Assembly (NCBI RefSeq): GCF_016907315.1
Contig: NZ_JAFBBS010000001.1
Coordinates: forward strand, 868,001 to 932,000
Source of the DNA: Microbacterium esteraromaticum
GTDB taxonomy: Bacteria > Actinomycetota > Actinomycetes > Actinomycetales > Microbacteriaceae
Length of the DNA: 64,000 nt
Direction of reading: 5' to 3'
Under the pieces are notes generated by a model, which was given only the letters and a program-made list of their open reading frames with translations, searched no databases and was not told the DNA's origin. The position numbers and the translations under genes were made by a program. Shown piece by piece: positions 46,587 to 54,962 of this stretch. Every line of letters starts with the position of its first letter. Position 1 is the stretch's first letter.

Positions 46587-47691
46587 CATTCTGCACCTCC
46601 CACACGCCGTGCTTGAGTAGAACATCCCGGAGATCCTCGGCGTCCAAGTGGGAGTACATCTGTACCGTCGTAACCACACTCGCGTGCATAACGAGCTCGC
46701 TGATCACGTCTATCGGAACGCCCGCTCGCCGGCTCAGAGTCACGAAGGTGTGCCTGAGCGTATGCAGTGACCACGCGGTCACTCCGCTGTGGCGACGAAG
46801 CCGCGCCACGATAGAACGAGCCGCGGAATAGGTTGAGGGAGCCAATGTCTCGTAGTCGATGAAGACATACGGGCTGTCGATAAAGCCATACTCGCCGTGC
46901 ATATAGTCGATATATAGCCGCGCGACTTGGTCGGATATGGGCACGCTAGCTGATCGCCCGCGTTTTGACCGCGCACCGTTCGGGTTATCATCTCGCGCTG
47001 TGACAGTTATTGTCTTCGAGAACGTGTCAATGTCCTCGTGGCGCAGTCCCAGTATCTGTCCGACTCTTAGTCCGGCGCTGAAAGCGAGCATGATTAGCAA
47101 ACGATCACGGCTATCGCGGCAAGCCTCAAGGATCGCATGAACTTGCTGGACGGTGAGTATCAGCTGGCGCGTCTTCGTACGCGGCAGGCGGGGCCCGAGT
47201 CGGCGTCGCTTGCGATAGCGACTCGCATTTCCCACGTTGTCGATGATCGACGTCATGGGCTTCCGATATGAAGTCGCCGACCGCTCGAGCTGCCGGTAAA
47301 CCGCAGCGCCTGGCGCTTCGTCCCCCAGCGAAGCCATGAACCGATAGAAAGCAACCACCGTAGCCAGCGCGCGGTTCGCTGAGGACCGAGATCGAACAGC
47401 GACGCTTTCAGAGATTGCGGTGACATTCGCATCCTCGAACCTGAACCATCGCGCGAACCTGCCCAACAATGCGTTATCGAACGATTCCCAGGAGCAGTTA
47501 GAGAGCTCCACAAACTCGAAAAACAGTCGTAGGTCGTATGCAGTCGCCCGCAGTGTGTTCGGCGATGATTCGATTGCTTCGAGATGCGCCATGTAATGAC
47601 TCGTCTGAGGCAGCAGTCGGTCTTGATTGTCAAGCACGGCCCACCGACATGGCACCCCGGTGTCGGTTCTACCGATCACCTGGACCTTCAT
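46555..47691 (-). CDS. tnpA: TnpA-like tyrosine recombinase of the trio
   Basis: A 378-residue phage-integrase-family recombinase with the catalytic set R209 (AGLRVGQILGL), K243, H310 and R313 (HTLRHTF), H336 (HASVVTT) and nucleophile Y346 (VQMYSH). It has a SAM-like N-terminal core-binding domain at about 30-130. It is the promoter-proximal gene of the trio, starting about 100 bp inside the right boundary of the element, the same geometry as tnpA in Tn554. Confidence 0.92.
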   Translation of the reverse strand: MKVQVIGRTDTGVPCRWAVLDNQDRLLPQTSHYMAHLEAIESSPNTLRATAYDLRLFFEFVELSNCSWESFDNALLGRFARWFRFEDANVTAISESVAVRSRSSANRALATVVAFYRFMASLGDEAPGAAVYRQLERSATSYRKPMTSIIDNVGNASRYRKRRRLGPRLPRTKTRQLILTVQQVHAILEACRDSRDRLLIMLAFSAGLRVGQILGLRHEDIDTFSKTITVTARDDNPNGARSKRGRSASVPISDQVARLYIDYMHGEYGFIDSPYVFIDYETLAPSTYSAARSIVARLRRHSGVTAWSLHTLRHTFVTLSRRAGVPIDVISELVMHASVVTTVQMYSHLDAEDLRDVLLKHGVWEVQNEAVAQWNSGR

Positions 47692-47791
47692 GACACCCCC
47701 GGCGTGGACACTTCGTCGTGACGTGTCTTAATGGGGGACTTTACGGTCTACATGCGCCCGCGTCAACAGTTGAGACATACGATCACCGTGT

Positions 47792-47800
47792 GCAGATAGC
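47792..47800. repeat. Right end of the element with inverted TATCTGC
   Basis: GCAGATA (47792-47798) is the reverse complement of TATCTGC at 12978-12984, just inside the left end. AGC (47798-47800) is the only sequence shared in direct orientation by both junctions. Likely recombinase-binding or crossover region. Confidence 0.55.
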
Positions 47801-47848
47801 ATCGGACTTTTAATCCGCGGGTCGTGGGTTCGAGCCCCACGGGGCCCA
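47801..47848 (+). pseudogene. 3' part of the split tRNA-Lys(UUU) gene
   Basis: It begins with base 26, then the anticodon arm TCGGA-CTTTTAA-TCCGC, the variable loop, T-arm (GTGGG/CCCAC) and acceptor GGGGCCC plus A. The anticodon is UUU. CCA is not encoded (CCG follows). Completed by the 5' part at 12947-12971. Some gene finders could call this a tRNA, but it has no acceptor 5' strand or D-arm. Confidence 0.93.
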
Positions 47849-47861
47849 CCGCACGACACCG

Positions 47862-48353
47862 TCAGGCAGCTTTCCCGGCTCTCCGGGCGTTCCTGGCGAG
47901 CACCAGCTGAACGATCCACTCGATCACGAGGTACGCCCAGCCGGCGAGCCAGAGGAAGCCGAAGATCAGGGCCAGGATCATCGAGAGGTCCTTGGCCTCC
48001 GGCGAGTCGGTCACGCCGAGCAGCACGGTCATGGCTGACTCCGAGCGCCCGTCATCGCCGCCGTCGATCAGGAAGAGGCCGACGCCGAGGATCCCCACCG
48101 AGGTGACCCACGCGGCCGTGATCGTGCGCCACGCTCCCCTCGCACGGCGCAGCACCCCGTTCGCGCGCAGCAGGCCGTTGGCGGCGACCACGATCTGGAT
48201 GATGTACCCGGGCAGCAGCAGCCACCCGAACCAGATGGCGATGACCAGCATCCACCCCGGGTAGACGAGCTTGGCTGCGAGGCCGAGCAGCGGGAAAAGG
48301 ATGAGGGCGAGGCCCGCGAGCACCGCGGGCGTTGCTGACACTCGCGAGTTCAT
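47862..48353 (-). CDS. Hypothetical four-helix membrane protein
   Basis: A 163-residue protein with four membrane helices (AVLAGLALILFPLLGLAAKLV; MLVIAIWFGWLLLPGYIIQI; WVTSVGILGVGLFLI; LIFGFLWLAGWAYLVIEWI). The start at 48353 precedes the first helix; the frame is open upstream. Not recognised. First chromosomal gene right of the element. Confidence 0.7.
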   Translation of the reverse strand: MNSRVSATPAVLAGLALILFPLLGLAAKLVYPGWMLVIAIWFGWLLLPGYIIQIVVAANGLLRANGVLRRARGAWRTITAAWVTSVGILGVGLFLIDGGDDGRSESAMTVLLGVTDSPEAKDLSMILALIFGFLWLAGWAYLVIEWIVQLVLARNARRAGKAA

Positions 48354-48461
48354 GTGGAGATTGTCGCATGCAGGTCTCAGGCCGCCCGCCGACGCGTGTG
48401 GGAGGATTCCAAGGCGCTCCCCAGCAGCGGGGCGCACACCCCACGACCTCCGGGAGGACCG

Positions 48462-49289
48462 ATGACCGCGATCGACGATGCTCTGAGCCGGATCGACGGA
48501 TGGCCGGTCGACAACGTGTCAGCCGTTGTCGTCGCCGCCGACGGGTCGGTCGTCGGGTCGCGTGGCGACCTCGATCGCGTCTACCGCCTGGCATCCGTCA
48601 CGAAGCCGCTCACCGCCTACGCGGCGCTCGTAGCCGTCGAGGAGGGCGTGTTCGACCTCGACGACCCCGCAGGGCCCGCGGGCTCGACCGTGCGGCACCT
48701 GCTCGCCCACACCTCCGGCCTCGACTTCTCGGATGACACGGTGCGCGCTGAGCCCGGCACCCGCCGCATCTACTCGAACCGCGGCTTCGAGGTGCTGGCT
48801 CAGACGCTCGAGGAGCGGGCTGAGATCCCCTTCGCGACGTATATCCACGAGGCCGTGTTCGCGCCGCTCGGCATGACGTCCACGAGGCTCAACGGGTCGG
48901 CCGGGGCCGGCGCCGAGTCGACCGCCGCCGATCTCGCCCGGTTCGCCGCCGAGCTGCAGCGTCCCGCGCTGCTGGCGCCGCAGACGGTGTCACTCGCCAC
49001 GACGACGGCTTTCCCCGGCCTGTACGGCGTGCTGCCCGGCTATGGCGTGCAGCGCCCCAACGACTGGGGCCTGGGGTTCGAGCTGCGCGACGGCAAGTCG
49101 CCGCACTGGACGTCGACCGCGAACTCCCCCGCGACCTTCGGCCACTTCGGCCAGAGCGGCACCTTCCTGTGGGTCGACCCGCAGGCGCAGGCGGCATGCG
49201 TGGTGCTCGCCGATCGCGACTTCGGTCCGTGGGCGGCCGAGGCTTGGCCGCCGCTGTCGGATGCCGTGCTCGCGGCGCTCCGCGGCTGA
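48462..49289 (+). CDS. Beta-lactamase-family serine hydrolase
   Basis: A 275-residue class C-type serine hydrolase with SXXK as SVTK (near residue 45), YXN as YSN (near 106) and a late HFGQSG in place of KTG. It has no signal peptide, so it is probably cytoplasmic and an esterase- or peptidase-like relative, not an antibiotic-resistance enzyme. Starts after GGGAGG. Confidence 0.88.
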   Translation: MTAIDDALSRIDGWPVDNVSAVVVAADGSVVGSRGDLDRVYRLASVTKPLTAYAALVAVEEGVFDLDDPAGPAGSTVRHLLAHTSGLDFSDDTVRAEPGTRRIYSNRGFEVLAQTLEERAEIPFATYIHEAVFAPLGMTSTRLNGSAGAGAESTAADLARFAAELQRPALLAPQTVSLATTTAFPGLYGVLPGYGVQRPNDWGLGFELRDGKSPHWTSTANSPATFGHFGQSGTFLWVDPQAQAACVVLADRDFGPWAAEAWPPLSDAVLAALRG

Positions 49290-49296
49290 GCAGGCG

Positions 49297-49824
49297 TCAC
49301 ACGCCGGCGGCGCCTCGCGCGCGGTGCCGGCGCACGGCATCCCTATTCGCGCACCGCACCGAGCAGTACCGCTGGCGTCCGTTTCTGGTGACGTCGACGA
49401 CCACCCGCCTGCAGGGTGCCGCCTCGCAGCGCCCCAGCCGGTGCATCCCGCGCCCCGCGAGATGCAGAGCCGTCCCGACGCTGATCACCGCCTCGAGGAC
49501 GACGGGCAGGGTCTGCACCGCGTCGCGGTAGTGCAGGTGCCAGCCCTCGCCGTCGTGGTCGGTCAGCTGCGGATACGCCGCCGCGGCGGCCATCTGCGCG
49601 TTGAGGATCGCGGCTCGATCGGCGTGCGTCTCGGCGTCGACGACCTCGAGCCACGCATCGACGACCGCGCGCACGCGTGCGTGGTCGTCGTCGCCTTCGT
49701 CGAAGGCCATCGTCATGCCGAAGTCCCTCGTGCGCTGCTCGATGCCGGCTCGGTCGGCCGGCCAGTCGTCGGCGAGAGATGCGGCCAGCAGCACTGCGTA
49801 CTCTCCGTAAGGGTTGAGATGCAT
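49297..49824 (-). CDS. CGNR zinc-finger transcription regulator
   Basis: A 175-residue protein. The N-terminal part is the ABATE-like stress domain, and the C-terminal ~45 residues form a CGNR zinc finger (LGRCEAAPCRRVVVD, then RYCSVRCANRDAVRRHR). It probably binds DNA. Targets unknown. Confidence 0.85.
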   Translation of the reverse strand: MHLNPYGEYAVLLAASLADDWPADRAGIEQRTRDFGMTMAFDEGDDDHARVRAVVDAWLEVVDAETHADRAAILNAQMAAAAAYPQLTDHDGEGWHLHYRDAVQTLPVVLEAVISVGTALHLAGRGMHRLGRCEAAPCRRVVVDVTRNGRQRYCSVRCANRDAVRRHRARGAAGV

Positions 49825-49849
49825 AAGAGCATTACATCATCGTGGAGAC

Positions 49850-50056
49850 ATGACCGCACCCCGCACGCTTCCGCTGCCGACGATCGCTCCCGTGCACGAG
49901 CACGGGTGGGTCACCGAATCCGCTCATCGCACGTCGGAGGGCGAGGTCGTGTACGTGCAGTGCGCCGCCTGCGGTATGCGACGGGTCGATCTGCGCGCAC
50001 CGCACGACCTCCTCCCGACCGAGCTGACCCACCCGGTCAGCGCGGTACGTCGATGA
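49850..50056 (+). CDS. Small zinc-ribbon-like hypothetical protein
   Basis: A 68-residue protein with one CAAC knuckle (YVQCAACGMRRVDL). It is divergent from the CGNR gene and overlaps the end of the YigZ gene by 20 nt. Common small protein of Microbacteriaceae; function unknown. Confidence 0.65.
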   Translation: MTAPRTLPLPTIAPVHEHGWVTESAHRTSEGEVVYVQCAACGMRRVDLRAPHDLLPTELTHPVSAVRR

Positions 50057-50696
50057 CCCGCTCCGCACCGGTATCGACCGCGGACACAGTTCCCGCCGAC
50101 AGCGCGGAGACCTCGGCCTGAAGCCCCGCGACCGCGCCGGCTGGGGCCCACACCTCGAACTCCGCCGCGGCCCCGTACGAGGTCTCGCCCAGCACCGCCC
50201 CGCTGCGCGAGACCCAGTCGCGCAGCAGATTGTCGAACCGGCCGGCATCCGCATGATCCGCCGCGACACGCACCTGCTGCAGCACCCTGCGATCGACCAG
50301 CGCCGCGACATCGAGGGTCTCGGAGACAGCCGATGAGTACGCCCGCACCAGCCCGCCCGCACCGAGCTTGATCCCGCCGAACCAGCGGGTGACGACCGCG
50401 ACGACATCGGTCAGCTCGCGTCGGCGCAGCACTTCGAGCATCGGCACCCCCGCCGTCCCCGACGGCTCGCCGTCATCCGACGACCGAGCCCGGTCACCGA
50501 GCAGGCCCGTCACCTGGGCGCTGCAATTGTGCCTGGCATCCCAGTGCCGTTTCTTCGCCGCGGCGATGACGGCATCCGCCTCTTCCGACGACGCCACCGG
50601 CGCGACCACCGTAAGAAACCGCGACTTGCGGATCACCAGCTCATGCTCGACCGGAGCCGCGATCGTCGCCGGCAGCAGACGGGACGGCACGGACAT
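50037..50696 (-). CDS. YigZ/IMPACT family protein
   Basis: A 219-residue protein of the UPF0029 group with an N-terminal IMPACT domain (KRHWDARHNCSAQ; DDGEPSGTAGVPML; VVTRWFGGIKLGAGGLVRAYS) and a C-terminal ferredoxin-like domain. Cytoplasmic; linked in other organisms to translation control. Exact function unknown. Confidence 0.93.
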   Translation of the reverse strand: MSVPSRLLPATIAAPVEHELVIRKSRFLTVVAPVASSEEADAVIAAAKKRHWDARHNCSAQVTGLLGDRARSSDDGEPSGTAGVPMLEVLRRRELTDVVAVVTRWFGGIKLGAGGLVRAYSSAVSETLDVAALVDRRVLQQVRVAADHADAGRFDNLLRDWVSRSGAVLGETSYGAAAEFEVWAPAGAVAGLQAEVSALSAGTVSAVDTGAERVIDVPR

Positions 50697-50814
50697 GCCT
50701 CCAGCGTATTCACCCCACGCGTATCACGCGCTCCCCGGCCTCGCCATCCCCTGCCGTGATGTGCCTCCCCGTCGCAGGGTGGAACCACCCCAACCCCCAG
50801 CGAAAGGACGCATC

Positions 50815-51363
50815 ATGACGAGCATCTCCGGCAAGAAGGTCGCCTTCCTCGCAATGGACGGCTTCGAAGACAGCGAGCTGACCGAACCGTGGCGGGCCGT
50901 GAGCGAGGCCGGCGGCACCGCGACCATGGTGGCTCCCGATTCGGGCCGGATCACCGGCAAGAACGGCCACGAACAGGCAGTCGAGCTCACCTCTGACGCC
51001 GCATCGGCCGACGACTTCGACGCTCTGGTGCTGCCGGGTGGCGTGGTGAACGCCGACCATCTGCGCATGGACCGCGCCTCGATCGACCTCGCACGCGCCT
51101 TCTTCGAGCAGCACAAGCCCGTCGGCGTGATCTGCCACGGCGCCTGGATCCTCATCGAGGCGGGCGTCGTCGACGGGCGCACGCTCACCAGCTACCCCAG
51201 CCTCACGACCGATCTGCGCAACGCCGGAGCGAACTGGGTCGACGAAGAGGTCGTGGTCGACGCCGGCCTGGTCTCGAGCCGCACACCCGACGATCTGCCC
51301 GCGTTCTGCGCGAAGGTCGTCGAGGAGATCGCCGAGGGCGCGCACCGCGAGCAGCACGCCTGA
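50815..51363 (+). CDS. DJ-1/PfpI-type glutamine-amidotransferase-fold protein
   Basis: A 182-residue protein with the nucleophile elbow GVICHGAW (C107 followed by His) and an acidic residue in FEDSEL, as in PfpI and YhbO-type deglycase/stress proteins. Starts after AAAGGA. Stands alone between the YigZ gene and the two-component system. Confidence 0.92.
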   Translation: MTSISGKKVAFLAMDGFEDSELTEPWRAVSEAGGTATMVAPDSGRITGKNGHEQAVELTSDAASADDFDALVLPGGVVNADHLRMDRASIDLARAFFEQHKPVGVICHGAWILIEAGVVDGRTLTSYPSLTTDLRNAGANWVDEEVVVDAGLVSSRTPDDLPAFCAKVVEEIAEGAHREQHA

Positions 51364-51379
51364 CCCCACGGGCGGCCGC

Positions 51380-51397
51380 GCTTCAGTTGCGCTTCAG
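51380..51397 (+). promoter_or_regulatory. Direct repeats upstream of the response regulator
   Basis: GCTTCAG at 51380 and again at 51391, exactly 11 bp apart. Eleven-base spacing is typical for OmpR/PhoB-family sites. The same heptamer type recurs before the PepSY-like gene, implying autoregulation. Confidence 0.6.
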
Positions 51398-51420
51398 GAT
51401 CCAGCCGACAGACTGTGTGC

Positions 51421-52098
51421 ATGCGGATCCTGCTCGTCGACGATGAAGTGCGCCTCGCCGACGGCATCCGGCGCGGGCTCGAGGCCGAGGGCATGGTCGT
51501 CGACGTCGCTCACAACGGCGTCGACGGCCTCGCCCGGGCTCACGACCACGATTACGACGCGATCGTGCTCGACGTCATGATGCCGGGCATGAGCGGCTAC
51601 CGCGTCTGCCAGGCGCTGCGCACCGAGGGCGACTGGACGCCCGTTCTGTTCCTCACGGCGAAGGATGGCGAGTGGGACGAGGTCGAAGGCCTCGACACCG
51701 GCGCCGATGACTGGCTCACCAAGCCGTTCTCGTACCCCGTACTCGTCGCCCGCCTGCGCGCACTGGTCAGGCGCGGCGTCAGAGAGCGCCCCGCAGTGCT
51801 CGAAGCAGGCGACCTGCGGCTCGACCCCGCGGCTCGCCGCGTGTTCCGCGGCGACACCGAGGTCTCCCTCACTGCCCGAGAGCTGGCGGTGCTCGACTTC
51901 CTGCTTCGCCGCCGCGACGAGGTCGTCACCAAGGCCGAGATCATCGCCAACGTCTGGGGCGCCGACTTCGACGGCGACGCGAACATCGTCGAGGTGTACG
52001 TCGGCCATCTGCGCTCGAAGGTGGACCGCCCCTTCGGCAGGGAGAGCATCCAGACCGTGCGCGGAGCCGGCTATCGCCTGGTCGGGAGGGATGCCTGA
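51421..52098 (+). CDS. OmpR-family response regulator
   Basis: A 225-residue regulator with a receiver domain (acidic pocket D7/D8, phosphorylated D51 in VLDVMMPG, TKPF lysine near 103) and a winged-helix output domain ending GESIQTVRGAGYRLVG. The ATG at 51421 gives the normal MRILLVDDE start. The kinase gene follows after 2 bp. Confidence 0.95.
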   Translation: MRILLVDDEVRLADGIRRGLEAEGMVVDVAHNGVDGLARAHDHDYDAIVLDVMMPGMSGYRVCQALRTEGDWTPVLFLTAKDGEWDEVEGLDTGADDWLTKPFSYPVLVARLRALVRRGVRERPAVLEAGDLRLDPAARRVFRGDTEVSLTARELAVLDFLLRRRDEVVTKAEIIANVWGADFDGDANIVEVYVGHLRSKVDRPFGRESIQTVRGAGYRLVGRDA

Positions 52099-52100
52099 GC

Positions 52101-53456
52101 ATGACGTCGCCGCTGCGCTCCATCCGCTCGCGCCTGACGATCGGCGCGCTGCTGATCGTGGCCATCGCCCTGATCGCGGGATCGTTCGCCGCGGTGCAGG
52201 TGCTTCGCGCCACGCTGACCGACAGTGTCTCGGCCGCCGTGCAGCAGGACGTCGACACGATCTCATCGCAGCTCGATCGCGGTCCAGGACGGGTGGATGC
52301 CATCGACGACGACGTACTCGTGCGGCTGCAGGGTGCAGGTGATGATTCCGATGACGACCACGACGACGACGACGATCGACCGGCCCCCGCGCCCGCACCC
52401 GATCAGACCAATGACGAGGATGCCCGGGCTCTGCCCGCCCTGGATGACGGCGGCGTGCAGCGCATCGAGGTCGACGGAGAGCCGTACCTGGCCGCGAGCG
52501 AGCACACCGACCGCGGCACGCTGACGGTCGCACGGCCGCTCGCCGGCGTCGACGAGGCGGTATCCGCCTCGGCCGCGCTGCTGGCGGTCGCCGTGCCCCT
52601 CGTGCTCGGCCTCGTCGGGCTCGTCATGTGGGTCGTCGCGACACGAGCCCTCGCTCCTGTCGAGCGGCTGCGCAGGCAGGTGGATGCGATCGACGCCGCC
52701 GGGCTCGATCGGCGGGTGGATGCCGCACGAGACGACGAGCTGGGCGCGCTCGCGCACACCATGAACCGGATGCTGGATCGCCTGGAGCAGTCGCAGACCA
52801 CTCAACGACGGTTCGTCAGCGACGCCTCGCACGAGCTGCGCTCGCCCCTGGCGACCATCCGTCAGCATGCGGAGCTCGCTGCCGCGCATCCCGAGGCGAG
52901 CTCGCTGCCCGTGCTCAGTCGCGTCGTTCTCGACGAGGGCGAGCGCATGCAGGAGCTCGTCGAGGGGCTGCTGCTGCTGGCCAGGCTCGATGAGGGCCGC
53001 GGTGCAGCCATGGCTCCGACGGACGTCGATGACATCGCCCTCGCCGAGGTGCACAGGCTGCGCGGCATGGGCATCGCCGTGGATGCTCGGGGCGTCGGCC
53101 CCGGCCGCGTCACCGGCAGCGCGTCCCTGCTCGCCAGGGCGGTGCGCAACCTCGCCGACAACGCCGCGCGCCATGCTCGTCAGCACGTGACCATCCGCGT
53201 CTTCGAGCGGGACGACCGCGTGGTCGTGCAGGTCGAGGACGACGGCTCGGGCATCCCCGCCGAGCAGCGGGAGCACATCTTCGACCGATTCGTCCGCCTG
53301 GACGAGGCGCGAGCGAGGGATGCCGGTGGGAGTGGTCTCGGGCTGGCGATCGTCCGTGAGATCGCACTCGCGCACGGCGGCACGGTCACGGCATCCGACG
53401 GCGCGTCGGGCGGCGCCCTCATGACGCTGTCGCTCCCGCGCGCAACCGAAGTCTGA
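52101..53456 (+). CDS. Sensor histidine kinase
   Basis: A 451-residue membrane kinase: helix 1 at about 12-36, an extracytoplasmic loop of ~115 residues, helix 2 at about 155-178, HAMP, HisKA with H244 (DASHELRSPLATI) and HATPase (NLADNAARHA; DDGSGIP; GSGLGLAIV). The loop contains a run of Asp (DDSDDDHDDDDDR), which suggests sensing of cations or cationic peptides, as with the acidic patch of PhoQ; that is inference. Confidence 0.94.
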   Translation: MTSPLRSIRSRLTIGALLIVAIALIAGSFAAVQVLRATLTDSVSAAVQQDVDTISSQLDRGPGRVDAIDDDVLVRLQGAGDDSDDDHDDDDDRPAPAPAPDQTNDEDARALPALDDGGVQRIEVDGEPYLAASEHTDRGTLTVARPLAGVDEAVSASAALLAVAVPLVLGLVGLVMWVVATRALAPVERLRRQVDAIDAAGLDRRVDAARDDELGALAHTMNRMLDRLEQSQTTQRRFVSDASHELRSPLATIRQHAELAAAHPEASSLPVLSRVVLDEGERMQELVEGLLLLARLDEGRGAAMAPTDVDDIALAEVHRLRGMGIAVDARGVGPGRVTGSASLLARAVRNLADNAARHARQHVTIRVFERDDRVVVQVEDDGSGIPAEQREHIFDRFVRLDEARARDAGGSGLGLAIVREIALAHGGTVTASDGASGGALMTLSLPRATEV

Positions 53457-53490
53457 AGACGTCTTCAGGTGGCTTCAGGAGCCCTTCACC
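53453..53490 (+). promoter_or_regulatory. Response-regulator repeats upstream of the PepSY-like gene
   Basis: CTTCAGG at 53463 and 53473 and CTTCACC at 53484, spaced 10 and 11 bp. The first lies in the 16-bp perfect palindrome CTGAAGACGTCTTCAG (53453-53468) spanning the kinase stop. Same heptamer as before the response regulator. Confidence 0.6.
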
Positions 53491-53512
53491 CCCTGCGGAG
53501 CAGAGTGGAGAC

Positions 53513-54352
53513 ATGGACAACGACGAGAAGACCCCCGCCCCCTCCGACGACCGCGACCGCCGGGACGCCGCAGCGCAGGCCGCCGGCACGCAGGCTGAGA
53601 GCGCGGGCGCCGAGACTCCTACCGAGCGTCTCGATGACGCATCCGCTCCCACCGCCGCGTCAGCCGCACCCGCGACAGATGCAGGCCGTCGCAGCCGGCG
53701 CACCCGCAACACCCTGATCGGCGTGGGCGCCGGCGTCGCCCTGCTCGCCTTCGGTGGCGGCGCGTTCGCGATCGGCAATGCCGTGGGCGACGATGACGAC
53801 GACGACCGCCCCGGAATGCACGCTCCGGCCGCACCCGGCGGCGACGACCGCGGCGGACAGCCGGGCCACGCCGAATCGGACGACGACCGCGGCGACGACC
53901 GCCACGGAGACGACAGCGCCGGCGCATCCGCGCCCGCCGACGCAGCGGCGCTGCGCGCGGCGGCGGAGGCGGCGATCGCACACGCATCGGCCGAGGGCAT
54001 CACCTCGATCGAGATCGAGCGCGGCGGCTACGACATCGACACCCGGCTCGCCGACGGCACCGAGCAGGACCTCTTCGTGACGCCCGAGGGCACGGTGCGC
54101 GAGCGCGGGAACGACGACGTCGACGACGATGACGATGACCCGCTGATCGATCTGGCGCAGCTCGGCGACATCCTCGCCGCCGCGCAGGCGGCCGCCACCG
54201 ATTCCGGGGCCGCCGAGACGGCCTTCCACTCGCTGTCGACCAGCAGCTCCGCGGCCGTCTACGAGGTCGAGCTGCGCACGGGGGTCCGCGGCGACGCCGA
54301 GGTCGAACTCGACGCCGACCTGGGCGTCGTGCGCGTCGACATCGACGACTGA
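53513..54352 (+). CDS. Membrane-anchored acidic PepSY-like protein
   Basis: A 279-residue protein with a cytoplasmic N-terminal ~60 residues, one membrane helix (NTLIGVGAGVALLAFGGGAF), an Asp/His/Gly-rich extracytoplasmic stretch (DDDDDRPGMHAP; DDDRGDDRHGDD) and two C-terminal PepSY-like repeats (ITSIEIERGGYDIDTRL; AVYEVELRTGVRGDAEVEL). Both this protein and the upstream kinase have long acidic stretches outside the membrane. Likely target of the two-component system; metal or peptide binding is inferred. Confidence 0.8.
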   Translation: MDNDEKTPAPSDDRDRRDAAAQAAGTQAESAGAETPTERLDDASAPTAASAAPATDAGRRSRRTRNTLIGVGAGVALLAFGGGAFAIGNAVGDDDDDDRPGMHAPAAPGGDDRGGQPGHAESDDDRGDDRHGDDSAGASAPADAAALRAAAEAAIAHASAEGITSIEIERGGYDIDTRLADGTEQDLFVTPEGTVRERGNDDVDDDDDDPLIDLAQLGDILAAAQAAATDSGAAETAFHSLSTSSSAAVYEVELRTGVRGDAEVELDADLGVVRVDIDD

Positions 54353-54416
54353 TCGGGAGCGCTCAGGGCCGGGGCCGACGTCGTCGGCGCCGGCCCTTCT
54401 GCGTTCGCGGACGCGG

Positions 54417-54962
54417 TCAGGCAGGTGCGGTCAGCTGCACGAGTCTGCGCACCGTGTTGCGGTTGCGACCGGTGGCCGGCGTGCCGAGAGCGCGATCCAG
54501 CACGGGGCGGGTCAGCTTGGTGCTCGCGACGCCGCCCTGACCGTAGTCGATCCACAGTTCGCGGCCGACGAGGGCGATGCGCTCGCCCGGCTGCAGACGG
54601 GGCGTGAGCTGCTCCACCGCACCGGGCGCCGGGTCCGCTTCGAGGAACATCGCGTGGACCATCTTGTCCAGCGCCGCATCAGGGAACGGGTCGGCGTGCT
54701 CGGCCCGGGCCAGCTCAGCGTGCGTGCGGGCGATCACCGGGGTGTCGACGCCGAACTCGTCGGCGATGAGGGCTCGCACGCCCGCGCGCGCCGCCTCGAG
54801 GTCTTCCGGGGTATCGCAGATGACGTTCCCGCTGGCGATGTACGTCGACACGTTCTGCAGCCCGCTGCGCGCGGTCAGCAGAGCCCGGAGCTCGGCCATG
54901 GGCACACGGTTCGCGCCCGAGACGTTGACCGCGCGGAGCAGCAGCGCGCAGCGGTCGCTCAT
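54417..54962 (-). CDS. DUF1697 family protein
   Basis: A 181-residue cytoplasmic protein with the family opening CALLLRAVNVSGANRVPMAEL and YIASGNVICDT. Function unknown. It overlaps the nicotinamidase gene by 4 nt, so both are on one transcript. Confidence 0.9.
   Translation of the reverse strand: MSDRCALLLRAVNVSGANRVPMAELRALLTARSGLQNVSTYIASGNVICDTPEDLEAARAGVRALIADEFGVDTPVIARTHAELARAEHADPFPDAALDKMVHAMFLEADPAPGAVEQLTPRLQPGERIALVGRELWIDYGQGGVASTKLTRPVLDRALGTPATGRNRNTVRRLVQLTAPA

Larger units (their letters stand above)
12972..47800. mobile_element. 34.8 kb Tn554-like integrated element carrying metal resistance, conflict-type genes and a replacement tRNA-Lys
   Basis: Bounded by the two halves of one tRNA-Lys(UUU) gene. 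At the right end is a trio like Tn554 tnpA-tnpB-tnpC (two overlapping tyrosine recombinases and a small coiled-coil partner), with tnpA about 100 bp from the boundary and reading inward. The two boundaries share only AGC (12969-12971 and 47798-47800). An inverted TATCTGC lies near both ends (12978-12984 plus; 47792-47798 minus). The minimal direct repeat and the trio fit a Tn554-type mechanism better than a long-core tyrosine integrase. Exact ends within the 3-nt overlap cannot be fixed, and nested older insertions are possible. Confidence 0.85.

Noticed and set aside
53453..53468. The 16-bp palindrome as a transcription terminator of the two-component operon
   Set aside because: It has no loop or U-tract, and its right half is one of three regularly spaced CTTCA repeats, which fits a regulator site better.
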